Shown in pieces: positions 1-5,253 of a stretch of DNA of 13,181 nt (position 1 is its first letter; each line of letters begins with the position of its first letter). A program made the translations under genes and the position numbers. This DNA comes from Thermococcaceae archaeon (GTDB lineage: Archaea; Methanobacteriota_B; Thermococci; Thermococcales; Thermococcaceae): assembly GCA_027064745.1 (NCBI GenBank), contig JAMOPD010000180.1, positions 1-13,181 on the forward strand, written 5' to 3'. Below the pieces are notes generated by a model. That model did not search any database and was not told where the DNA came from. It worked only from the letters and a program-made list of their open reading frames with translations.

Positions 1-11
1 TTGCCAGCCAC
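1..11 (-). CDS. Start of a truncated gene, probably the tail tape measure protein
   Basis: Only the first codons are in the window. On the minus strand an AAGGGAG ribosome binding site lies about 7 bases before a GTG codon (11-9), followed by GCT GGC, giving Met-Ala-Gly. The site follows the E/E' chaperone gene. In P2-type tails the next gene is T, the tape measure protein that sets tail length and is threaded by the chaperone pair. The product is inferred from gene order alone; no domain can be seen. Confidence 0.4.
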
Positions 12-40
12 GTTGTTTCTCCCTTAAATTAAGAAGTGCT

Positions 41-214
41 ATGCTGGAAGTAGTTTTTGTAATAGCCTTTTTCTTGTTTATAGGGCTGGTTGCGGTTGCC
101 TTTGTTGTATGGGCGCTTTCTTTCCTCCTTTCCCTTCCTGATTTTCTTAAAAGGCGAAAGGTCAAGAAAGTTAACCGTAGGTATCTGAAAAAGCGTCTTT
201 CCTACTTGCCTTAA
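41..214 (+). CDS. Possible 57-aa membrane protein, antisense to the tail operon
   Basis: This ATG-to-TAA frame lies opposite the 160-base gap between the end of E' and the next tail gene, and overlaps the last 44 bases of E' on the other strand. It encodes about 33 hydrophobic residues (roughly 3-33) followed by a strongly basic tail (Lys/Arg at about 37-51), the pattern of a single-pass protein with its C-terminus in the cytoplasm. A weak AAGAAG precedes the ATG. TTGCCA (1-6), 17 bases and TTAAAT (24-29) resemble a promoter but may be chance. It is unlike any family I recognise. It could be a holin-like or regulatory small protein, or an accidental frame. Its fit to the gap and membrane-protein look are the arguments for it; the weak SD and antisense position are against it. 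Confidence 0.33.
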   Translation: MLEVVFVIAFFLFIGLVAVAFVVWALSFLLSLPDFLKRRKVKKVNRRYLKKRLSYLP

Positions 215-613
215 TTTCTTCAAGCTCCTGCCACTTTTCAAAGAGGTAGAAAATTCTCCTGATTTCAAGTTTCCTGAATTCCGAAAAAGAAACCCCGACC
301 TCTTTTGCCATAATGACCGGAAGAAGGTCGGGGCGGTCAACATTTTTTACCCCAGAACTTCCAAAAAATTTCGGTAAAGAACGAGGAAATCTTTAATGGG
401 CATTGCTCTGAGCTGGGGTTCTGCAAGTTTCTTTCCATCAACTGTAACGAGGAGTTCCATCAGAGAAATCACTATATCCTTAAAGCCCGGAGTGCCTCCG
501 GAAACTGCTTCGGCATTTTCAACCGCAGTAAGGAAATCTTCTCCGGTTCCGTCATAAATAACTGCTATTTTACCGCTCGGTAGAGTAATTTCTTTGAGAA
601 CTTTTTTCTCCAT
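171..613 (-). CDS. Tail assembly chaperone, long form E+E' by -1 ribosomal frameshift
   Basis: Reading shifts one base back at T_TTT_TTG (368-362), 12 bases before the TAA of the short form (349-347). Translation then continues for 63 more codons to TAA at 173-171, giving about 147 aa (84 + 63). The P2 E+E' protein is about 142 aa and uses the same heptamer. The extension is charged and helical (residues such as EFRKLEIRRIFYLFEKW), clearly protein-like, unlike the zero-frame continuation after the stop. It has no usable start of its own: its only ATG (315-313) has no SD. In related phages the short and long forms are needed in a fixed ratio, with the long form binding the tail tube subunit. 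A second slip site, GGGG just before the stop, is possible but weaker. Confidence 0.75.
293..333 (-). terminator. Terminator-like hairpin inside E'
   Basis: On the minus strand CCCCGACCT (333-325) pairs perfectly with AGGTCGGGG (301-293). With a one-base bulge the stem gains three more pairs (CTT/AAG). The stem is followed by TTTCTTTTT. This is the shape of an intrinsic terminator or attenuator, but it lies inside the coding part of E'. It could lower expression of genes after the chaperone, stimulate frameshifting, or be neutral. Confidence 0.35.
347..613 (-). CDS. Tail assembly chaperone, short form (P2 gpE-like)
   Basis: This 88-aa protein is the short form of the tail assembly chaperone, which coats the tape measure protein and helps the tail tube polymerise around it. 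It starts at an ATG preceded by GGAGGAG and lies 13 bases after the tail tube gene, the place of gene E in P2 (91 aa) and of the Mu gp41 family of assembly proteins. The sequence begins with a short strand-rich part and ends with a helical part (about residues 47-86). It is not a virion component in related phages. The assignment rests on position, size and the frameshift signal near its end rather than on strong sequence recognition. Confidence 0.75.
   Translation of the reverse strand: MEKKVLKEITLPSGKIAVIYDGTGEDFLTAVENAEAVSGGTPGFKDIVISLMELLVTVDGKKLAEPQLRAMPIKDFLVLYRNFLEVLG
362..368 (-). promoter_or_regulatory. Programmed -1 frameshift slippery heptamer T_TTT_TTG
   Basis: In the frame of the short chaperone the codons are AAT TTT TTG GAA, so the heptamer fits the X_XXY_YYZ rule exactly. 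After slippage the next codon is GGA. The same heptamer is used in P2 gene E. The only strong downstream stem (333-293) begins 28 bases later, farther than the usual stimulator distance. Confidence 0.75.
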
Positions 614-626
614 TTACTCCTCCTTA

Positions 627-1148
627 TCAACCCATTCCTAAGTTCCTTCTGATGTCTGTGGCGTAATCCTTGCCGTTAATGATGCAGACAAAGTTCACCG
701 GGTCTATTTCGTAGATTACTTTGCCGTCAACCTCTAACTTGTAGTAGGTAACGCTAGCTTCAAACTCTGCATCTTGGGCCTTGTTCTTTTCAAGTTTTCC
801 GGGGTTCGCCGAAAGGGGAAGAACTTTACAGGAAGCAATCATTCCGACACTTTTGAAATCTCCCGCAGCAGGGTCATACTGCTGAAGGGATGCGTAGGCT
901 GAAATGAGCTTGCTTTCCGGAGTGAGAAGTTTTGCAAAGTCTTTTGTAACGGTAGAGAACTTGAGCTTGATTTTCATTTCTTTAACGTGTGAAAGGGTAG
1001 GTATATCAACCTCTCCCATTATCCCGAGCGGAGCCATTTTGTCACTTAAAAACTCAACCTTGGGGAGCTCCACATCTGCAACGCCGACTACGACGTTGCC
1101 TTCCAGGTAAACTTTGGCATTCTGTACTTTATCCGGGATTACTGACAT
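627..1148 (-). CDS. Major tail tube protein (P2 gpFII-like)
   Basis: This 173-aa protein forms the rigid inner tube of the contractile tail, through which DNA leaves the head. It matches the P2 FII family (Phage_tube) in length (P2 FII about 172 aa), in the opening (a short N-terminus naming a tube strand, KVYLEGNVVVGVADVELPK) and above all near the C-terminus, where YYKLEVDGKVIYEIDPVNF, then ING, then RRNLG parallel the P2 pattern of a Y-F-R-L/DGK/EID/N..NG/RRN.G series. The ATG has a GGAGGT site 6 bases upstream. The gene follows the sheath gene by 12 bases and precedes the chaperone by 13, the FI-FII-E order of P2. It is co-translated late with the sheath. Identification is firm. Confidence 0.9.
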   Translation of the reverse strand: MSVIPDKVQNAKVYLEGNVVVGVADVELPKVEFLSDKMAPLGIMGEVDIPTLSHVKEMKIKLKFSTVTKDFAKLLTPESKLISAYASLQQYDPAAGDFKSVGMIASCKVLPLSANPGKLEKNKAQDAEFEASVTYYKLEVDGKVIYEIDPVNFVCIINGKDYATDIRRNLGMG

Positions 1149-1160
1149 TTTTTACCTCCA

Positions 1161-2318
1161 TTAAGCGTTAAAGAGGGTTTTCCAGTAAGCAAAGTCGTAT
1201 TCTGTTATGAAGTGAATCTGTCTTGCAGGAGAAGGAGGGGTAAACCAAACGTGGAAGGTGGCAATTCCATCCATCAGGTCTGTAACAGGGTTTTCGTCCT
1301 CAACAAAGGCAATCCTGCCTCCTAAGATGTCCTCTCTTGCCGCAAGTCCGTTCAGCCTTACCTGGTAGGAGTCAACGATTGTCCTTATAAAACGCCTGGT
1401 TATGGGGGTATCAATTTTTTGATTAAAGGTAAGAATTAGTTCGTTGTTGAGGAAGTTGAACATATGGCGGACGTTATCAAATGTATCTTTGGGATCTGTT
1501 GAAGAAGGGTAGGCAGCGGTTCTTGCTCCCCAGAATACCCAGCCGTTTTCGTTGTTGAAAAGGGGAGTTACTCCCTGCCCTGCTAAATAGTTTGCCTGGT
1601 CAAGCCCTAAGTGAAAGTCGGAATCGTTTATGTAGAGAGGCTTGTTGGAAACGGTTTTTGAGGGTATTCCCCGGTTTTCCGCGTCTATTCTTGCCTTTCT
1701 GCAGGCGGCTAAAGTAGATGGATGGTATTTCTTCTCTCCGGAGTAGCCTTTTCCGAGGAAAGCTTTTAGCTGAGGGAACTTTAGGCCTTTATCTACGAGA
1801 TAACCTGGAGCGTCAGTGTATTTGTCAACTTCTATATCTACGTAGGCCATGGCTTTGAAGTGTCCGTTTATGGCGCCTGCTTTAGCTGCCATTGCAGTTG
1901 CAACGGCAGGGTCCTTGGAAAAGCCGGGAGCTATGAGAATTGAAGGGACAAGTCTGAATTTTGGATATACCGTTTCTACTACTTCCAATCCGGAAGGTTC
2001 TAAGGTATCGGGATTGATACCACCAATTACCTGAGAAGAGGTTACGGAAGAGGCGTCGTTTCCGATGCTTATGAAGATTACGGGGGATACGGCTTCAAGT
2101 GCAAAGGCAACTTCGGCGACTTCTTCTAAAGTGTGTTTATCCCAGTTTCCGCTGATTCCGAAGGTGTCGGCGTATTCTTCAAGGTTAAAAATCGGAACAG
2201 CCTTGTTAACGGGTCCCTCTTTTGCAGTTCCTATTGCAACTATTATTGTGTCTGTTCTAACAGGCGGTAACAGACTGGTAGGTTTTTCTTCTACGGTTAC
2301 TCCTCTGGTATATCCCAT
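1161..2318 (-). CDS. Contractile tail sheath protein (P2 gpFI-like)
   Basis: This 385-aa protein forms the contractile sheath around the tail tube. Length agrees with P2 FI (about 396 aa). Landmarks are the N-terminal GVTVEEK/RTDTIIVAIGTA start typical of sheath proteins (about 6-32), an SPVIFISIGND strand followed by IGGINPDTLEPSG (about 89-118), FLVPSILIAPGFS-like central strands with ATAMAAKAGAI (about 131-150), GWVFWGARTAA (about 259-269), and the conserved end ARQIHFITEYDFAYW. The ATG is preceded by GGAGGT. It is transcribed leftward and probably belongs to the late operon with the upstream 104-aa gene. P2-type rather than Mu-type sheath is notable because replication genes here are Mu-type. 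Confidence 0.9.
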   Translation of the reverse strand: MGYTRGVTVEEKPTSLLPPVRTDTIIVAIGTAKEGPVNKAVPIFNLEEYADTFGISGNWDKHTLEEVAEVAFALEAVSPVIFISIGNDASSVTSSQVIGGINPDTLEPSGLEVVETVYPKFRLVPSILIAPGFSKDPAVATAMAAKAGAINGHFKAMAYVDIEVDKYTDAPGYLVDKGLKFPQLKAFLGKGYSGEKKYHPSTLAACRKARIDAENRGIPSKTVSNKPLYINDSDFHLGLDQANYLAGQGVTPLFNNENGWVFWGARTAAYPSSTDPKDTFDNVRHMFNFLNNELILTFNQKIDTPITRRFIRTIVDSYQVRLNGLAAREDILGGRIAFVEDENPVTDLMDGIATFHVWFTPPSPARQIHFITEYDFAYWKTLFNA

Positions 2319-2319
2319 T

Positions 2320-2403
2320 TTAAACCTCCAAAAGGCTTAGGAACTCATTGTTTGATGGGTAATGCAGGGTTTGGAGGAGGCGGAGGAGGATTTTTCCCTT
2401 CAC
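2320..2403 (-). CDS. Possible 27-aa peptide between the 104-aa gene and the sheath gene
   Basis: A GTG start at 2403-2401 overlaps the TGA of the upstream gene (GTGA) and has a good GGAGGG site 4 bases before it. The frame runs to TAA at 2322-2320, one base before the sheath ATG, and its last codons contain the sheath gene's SD. The product would be a short helical, leucine-rich peptide (MKGKILLRLLQTLHY then SNNEFLSLLEV). It exactly bridges the two genes. It may be a real small protein, or a translational coupler that carries ribosomes onto the sheath start. Size prevents family recognition. Confidence 0.4.
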   Translation of the reverse strand: MKGKILLRLLQTLHYPSNNEFLSLLEV

Positions 2404-2714
2404 TTTACCCTCCCCTTTTGTTTAAGGTATTTACGCCTTAGTTCTTCAAGTTCTTTCTCTTTTTCGGGAGAGTAATCGGCAAGGGAGATAAAGAACTTCT
2501 TGAGGTCTTCCGGAACGTAGCCGGGAATTTCGGTGAAGATTTGACCTTTACGGAGGAAGAACCTCTCGTTAACTATTGTAGGTCCGGCGTAGAGGATTCT
2601 TGTGTCTTTGGGCTTATTTGAATCAGCTTGATGGAATTCGGTAGATTGTTCTTTTTGTTCTTGAGCAGATTCCTTTGTTTCTACTTCCTGAACCTTGGCT
2701 TTCTTTTTTGCCAT
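2400..2714 (-). CDS. Unknown 104-aa protein at the head of the tail operon
   Basis: No family is recognised. The first 35 residues are Lys/Glu/Gln-rich and look disordered; the middle (about 38-70) alternates hydrophobic strands around ILYAGPTIVNERFFLRKGQ; the end (about 82-104) is a charged helix. It is transcribed into the sheath gene. In Mu-like phages small proteins of unknown role occupy the place just before the sheath, so a head-tail joining or tail role is likely by position. Its ATG has the SD GGAGGG only 3 bases away on the far side of GTT, and that SD is buried in the 13-bp hairpin described separately. That suggests its translation is controlled. Confidence 0.6.
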   Translation of the reverse strand: MAKKKAKVQEVETKESAQEQKEQSTEFHQADSNKPKDTRILYAGPTIVNERFFLRKGQIFTEIPGYVPEDLKKFFISLADYSPEKEKELEELRRKYLKQKGRVK

Positions 2715-2717
2715 AAC

Positions 2718-2760
2718 ACCCTCCGGGAGTGGTTTTGTTTGAGGTTAACTCCCGGAGGGT
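2718..2760 (-). promoter_or_regulatory. 13-bp perfect hairpin covering the SD of the first tail gene
   Basis: ACTCCCGGAGGGT (2748-2760) and ACCCTCCGGGAGT (2718-2730) are perfect inverted repeats with a 17-base loop. In the minus-strand mRNA the 3' arm contains the SD of the 104-aa gene, whose AUG follows 3 bases after the stem. No U-tract follows on either strand, so it is not a standard terminator. A transcript starting upstream (for example read-through from the repressor operon) would form the stem and hide the SD; one starting in the loop would not. Confidence 0.6.
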
Positions 2761-2786
2761 GGACAGGGTGGGTAACAATGGGCTGA

Positions 2787-4100
2787 CTATGTGCTTTTCT
2801 TTGCCTTTTCCAGTTTTGATATTAGCCTTTTGACTCCGACGTTCTCGTCCAGAGAAAGAGCTTTACGGGCGTGTTTTAACGCCTTTTCTCTCTCGTTTAT
2901 TGAAGCAAAATACTCTGCGAGGATTCTGTGAGCAAAAGCTTTATCTTTATCGTCTCTTCCTTCTTGGGAAAGGATTTGTTGCGAGAACTTTGAAAGTGTC
3001 TTTAAATCAAGGAGGTCGTGTTTCAAGAAAAGTCTTAAGAGGTAGTTGAGTTCAGGGAGGCGGGGATTTTCTAAAAAGAAAGTTAGTATCTTTTTAAGCC
3101 CAGACTTGGGTATTTCTCCCCTGAGGTAGGCTATTTCAAAAGCCTTACCGAAGCTGTATGTTTTTAGAGAATACGAGTTACCAAATAGGAACAGTTCTAT
3201 AAATGGTAAATGAAGTGCTTTTGGAAGAAGATTTCCCAGAGTATTTCCCAATTCTTCAATTACCACCGGATATTTCCTTTTACCCGGAAGTATCCGATAA
3301 GTGCCTATCATTCCGTTAAATTCAAAGTTCACAATCAGGGAAAGTTCTCTCCCTCGCTTGCAGATTCCGGATATATATGCTCTTTCCGGAATTAATGCTA
3401 ATGCAGGAATATAGAAGTATTCCGCTGCTTTTTTAACCTGGGTCGGAAAAGTAGAAAACAGGACACCATATACATAAGGATGTATTCCCTCTAAGTTAAA
3501 AGTAAACAGCGCATAACCTTGATAATAGTTTTCGTCAAAGAAAAAAGCTTCTCTATGAATATCCTTACTCTTTACGAAAGCTGCTCCTATGTTCATCTTT
3601 TCCGGTTTTTCTTTGTTCTTTTTCCATTCGGAAAGATTCAAAAAGTGGAAGAGTTTCCTTTCAGGTGTAAATGCTGCAAACAAAACATTTCCTCCAAGTT
3701 TAAAGCGAAATCCCATGGGAGCAACAATAAATTCAAACCCCCTGGTAGGTTTACCGCCTATGTCAAATGTATAATCCCCATAAGTAATAACTCTCTTTTC
3801 TCCAAGAGGAAGACATTCGGAGCAGGAAGCAGGACATTTAAGTTTTTTAAGCTCTTCAGTTTTTCGCTTTTCTGCATTATTCTCAGATTTTTTATTGGTG
3901 TTCTTGTTCTCTTTTTCTACTGCTTGTGAATTCTTAGCTTGCGAGCTTTCATAAAGTATCTTTTGGGTCTTAGAAGAAGTGAAAACTGTTGTTTCTTTTT
4001 GGTTTTCCTTTAAGCGTTGTGTAGAAGTTTCCTTTTTTTTGCTCTTAGAAAGAAAATAAGCCGCTCCACCTATAAGGATTAAAACTATCAGCCACTCCAT
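2787..4100 (-). CDS. Membrane-anchored protein with TPR-like C-terminus, next to the repressor
   Basis: The 437-aa protein has a single N-terminal membrane segment (about 2-17) followed at once by a basic patch, so the bulk should be cytoplasmic. Next come a low-complexity Lys/Glu/Asn/Ser linker (about 20-88), a cysteine cluster C89-C93-C96, a large strand-rich region with many aromatic residues (about 100-300) and helical repeats at the end; residues about 388-430 look like one TPR unit (FAHRILAEYFASINEREKAL). I recognise no family. It begins 8 bases after the repressor gene with a weak GGGATAGGG site, so it is probably made in the lysogen from the repressor transcript. It is AT-richer than the tail and transposase genes. 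This is the pattern of an added 'moron' gene: a superinfection-exclusion, defence or host-altering role is possible but unproven. Confidence 0.8.
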   Translation of the reverse strand: MEWLIVLILIGGAAYFLSKSKKKETSTQRLKENQKETTVFTSSKTQKILYESSQAKNSQAVEKENKNTNKKSENNAEKRKTEELKKLKCPASCSECLPLGEKRVITYGDYTFDIGGKPTRGFEFIVAPMGFRFKLGGNVLFAAFTPERKLFHFLNLSEWKKNKEKPEKMNIGAAFVKSKDIHREAFFFDENYYQGYALFTFNLEGIHPYVYGVLFSTFPTQVKKAAEYFYIPALALIPERAYISGICKRGRELSLIVNFEFNGMIGTYRILPGKRKYPVVIEELGNTLGNLLPKALHLPFIELFLFGNSYSLKTYSFGKAFEIAYLRGEIPKSGLKKILTFFLENPRLPELNYLLRLFLKHDLLDLKTLSKFSQQILSQEGRDDKDKAFAHRILAEYFASINEREKALKHARKALSLDENVGVKRLISKLEKAKKST

Positions 4101-4108
4101 AGATTACC

Positions 4109-4795
4109 CTATCCCCATGGGGTTTCACCGTTTGGAACTATTAAAACTACTTTGGCTATGTTCTTTATCTCTTCGGGCTTGACAACAATAGGTTCGTAGT
4201 CAGGATTATAACTTTCAAGGATTATGTAACCTTCCCTCTTTTTGCGGTATTTTTTGACCATTATCTCTTCATTTGAAAGTTCAACAACTGCAAGGTCCCC
4301 GTTTTGAACCGAGGAGTCGAGGTCTGCAACTACCCAGTCTTTGTTTTGAAGTCTGGGTTTCATTGAATCGCCGAAAACTCTAAAGAAAAAGAGTCTATGG
4401 TCAGCATACTTTTTTGGAACCCATACGAATTTTACTTCCGAAGGTTCTGACATCGCAGTATAAAGCCCCCTTCCTGCTCCAACACGCTGGTCTATTACAG
4501 GGACAGGCATTAAAACAAAGTCAAAAGGAATCGCACCTAAAAACTCAAGGTTGCTTTTGGGCTTGGGTAGAAACATCTCCCCCTTGCCTTCTCTCAGCCA
4601 TTCGGGGTTGACGTTGAAGGTTTGTTCTATAAGGCGGAGCACTCTTTCGGAAGGTTCATTTCTGCCACTCTCCCATTCCTGAATAGAACGTTTTGAACGT
4701 CCAAGTTTCTCAGCAAAGGCTGTTTGGGTTAACCCCAAAGCTTTCCTAAGTTCTTTTATTCTTTTCCCTATGGCTCTTTCTAAGTTTTTGCTCAT
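4109..4795 (-). CDS. Phage repressor, HTH plus S24 (LexA/CI-type) self-cleaving peptidase domain
   Basis: The protein (228 aa) should repress the divergent early promoter. Residues about 8-62 are an HTH_3 domain (TQTAFAEKLGRSKRSIQEWE). The C-terminal half is an S24 domain: cleavage site A107-G108 (in RVGAGRG), nucleophile S144 (in FGDSMKP) and general base K181 (in IMVKKY). This predicts RecA-stimulated self-cleavage and induction by DNA damage, unlike the Mu repressor. I chose the ATG at 4795. A longer frame exists from a TTG at 4870, but it would run through the operators and the promoter -35. The SD for 4795 is a modest GGGA. The gene is divergent from the Ner-like gene and probably co-transcribed with the membrane protein 8 bases downstream. 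Confidence 0.88.
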   Translation of the reverse strand: MSKNLERAIGKRIKELRKALGLTQTAFAEKLGRSKRSIQEWESGRNEPSERVLRLIEQTFNVNPEWLREGKGEMFLPKPKSNLEFLGAIPFDFVLMPVPVIDQRVGAGRGLYTAMSEPSEVKFVWVPKKYADHRLFFFRVFGDSMKPRLQNKDWVVADLDSSVQNGDLAVVELSNEEIMVKKYRKKREGYIILESYNPDYEPIVVKPEEIKNIAKVVLIVPNGETPWG

Positions 4796-4806
4796 CTTAA
4801 TCCCGC

Positions 4807-4836
4807 AAAATTCGGACACAGTGTCCAATTTTTGCA
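4807..4836. repeat. 30-bp palindromic element, copy A
   Basis: The core GGACACAGTGTCC (4814-4826) is a 13-bp palindrome. Read on the minus strand, TGCAAAAA before it and GAATTTT after it are shared with copy B at 10815-10844; 25 of 30 bases agree. It lies just upstream of the repressor start, in the leader of its mRNA. It is probably a protein-binding site, either a repressor autoregulatory site or a site for the phage ParB-like protein. Confidence 0.5.
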
Positions 4837-4840
4837 TTGC

Positions 4841-4854
4841 ATTCAATTTTGAAC
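4841..4854. promoter_or_regulatory. Operator copy 1, ATTC-N6-GAAC
   Basis: ATTCAATTTTGAAC is an inverted repeat followed by ATATA. The same pattern recurs 31 bases away, about three helical turns. It lies between the repressor start and the early promoter, fitting a binding site for the HTH-S24 repressor. Confidence 0.5.
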
Positions 4855-4863
4855 ATATAGCTC

Positions 4864-4892
4864 TTGACAAGGTTCAAAAATGAACATATACT
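4864..4892 (+). promoter_or_regulatory. Early rightward sigma-70 promoter
   Basis: TTGACA (4864-4869), exactly 17 bases, then TATACT (4887-4892): near-consensus -35 and -10 boxes. The start would be near 4899, about 47 bases before the Ner-like ATG. Operator copy 2 sits between the two boxes, so bound repressor would block polymerase. Confidence 0.8.
4872..4885. promoter_or_regulatory. Operator copy 2, GTTC-N6-GAAC, inside the early promoter
   Basis: GTTCAAAAATGAAC followed by ATATA matches operator copy 1 and lies wholly in the spacer of the early promoter. It is the most likely site of lysogenic repression. Confidence 0.55.
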
Positions 4893-4902
4893 ATCCATAA
4901 GC

Positions 4903-4931
4903 ACACATCGTAGCCAACACATAACCGTAGC
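4903..4931 (+). repeat. Direct repeat ACACAT..CGTAGC in the early leader
   Basis: ACACATCGTAGC (4903-4914) is followed by ACACAT-AAC-CGTAGC (4917-4931). The copies sit just after the predicted start site of the early transcript. They could be binding sites for the Ner-like protein, which in Mu shuts down early transcription, but they are short. Confidence 0.3.
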
Positions 4932-4945
4932 ACGGGGTAGAAATA

Positions 4946-5176
4946 ATGATAGCAAATTACCGAACTTCAAGAAGGTATTTTGGCAAAAGAGTAGCGAAGC
5001 AGATTAAGAAAAAAATCCTCGCCAAATACCCCACTTTCAAAGCCCTGGCAGAAGAACTCGGCGTCAATCCCGGAACCCTCCGATGCGTAGTCAACGGCAC
5101 TGCTTACTCCAAAAGAATGGCACGAATGATTGAGCAGGCAGTAGGCGAAAAACTCTTTCCCTACACAGAAGAGTAA
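4946..5176 (+). CDS. Ner-like HTH DNA-binding protein
   Basis: This small basic protein of 76 aa has one helix-turn-helix (about 32-52, KALAEELGVNPGTLRCVVNG), followed by a helix MARMIEQAVGEKLFPY that resembles the end of Mu Ner, where a similar helix ends in a W-P-S-R-Y motif. Mu Ner is 75 aa, is the first gene of the early operon opposite the repressor, and down-regulates both early and repressor promoters. Position, size and fold all agree here. Sequence identity appears low, so a Cro-like role is equally possible. A GGGGTAG stretch precedes the ATG. It is the first gene of the rightward operon. Confidence 0.7.
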   Translation: MIANYRTSRRYFGKRVAKQIKKKILAKYPTFKALAEELGVNPGTLRCVVNGTAYSKRMARMIEQAVGEKLFPYTEE

Positions 5177-5187
5177 GGAGATAAGCC

Positions 5188-5250
5188 TTGAAATTCAATC
5201 TTTGCAATGACTTGGAAACGCAAAGCCAAAAACCAAGTTGGGAGGAATAG
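5188..5250 (+). CDS. Possible 20-aa leader peptide (TTG start)
   Basis: A TTG codon has AAGGAG about 8 bases upstream and opens a 20-codon frame ending PSWEE-stop at 5250, four bases before the next gene. Its last codons are also the SD of that gene. The 28-aa frame before the 77-aa gene ends its corresponding stretch with PSWED from the same DNA. It may be only a conserved SD context. Weakly supported. Confidence 0.2.
   Translation: MKFNLCNDLETQSQKPSWEE
5231..5246 (+). repeat. 16-bp ribosome-binding-site repeat, copy 1
   Basis: AACCAAGTTGGGAGGA is identical to 5803-5818. Each copy ends 7 or 5 bases before a gene start and contains GGGAGGA as the SD. CCAAGTTGG within it is a small inverted repeat. 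Confidence 0.6.
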
Positions 5251-5253
5251 AGA

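Noticed and set aside
29..343. Open frame continuing in zero frame after the E stop (104 codons, minus strand)
   Set aside because: Its composition is not protein-like, it has no SD at its ATG, and the -1 frame over the same DNA is clearly coding (E').
350..353. GGGG before the E stop as the frameshift site
   Set aside because: A slip here is possible, but the canonical T_TTT_TTG heptamer, the same as in P2, lies just upstream and explains the data better.
2718..2760. Intrinsic terminator reading of the 13-bp hairpin
   Set aside because: No U-tract follows the stem on either strand; SD masking fits better.
2760..2780. Similarity of 2760-2780 to 9471-9491 (18 of 21 bases, TGGACA.GGTGGG.AA.AATG)
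   Set aside because: About one such match is expected by chance in 13 kb, so it is not evidence of insert boundaries.
3519..3929. Plus-strand frames opposite the membrane protein gene
   Set aside because: They are rich in Phe/Ser/Lys, as expected for the antisense of an A-rich gene, and lack SD sites.
4796..4870. 25-residue N-terminal extension of the repressor from a TTG
   Set aside because: It would run through an operator, the palindrome and the early promoter's -35 region, has no SD and adds nothing to the HTH domain.
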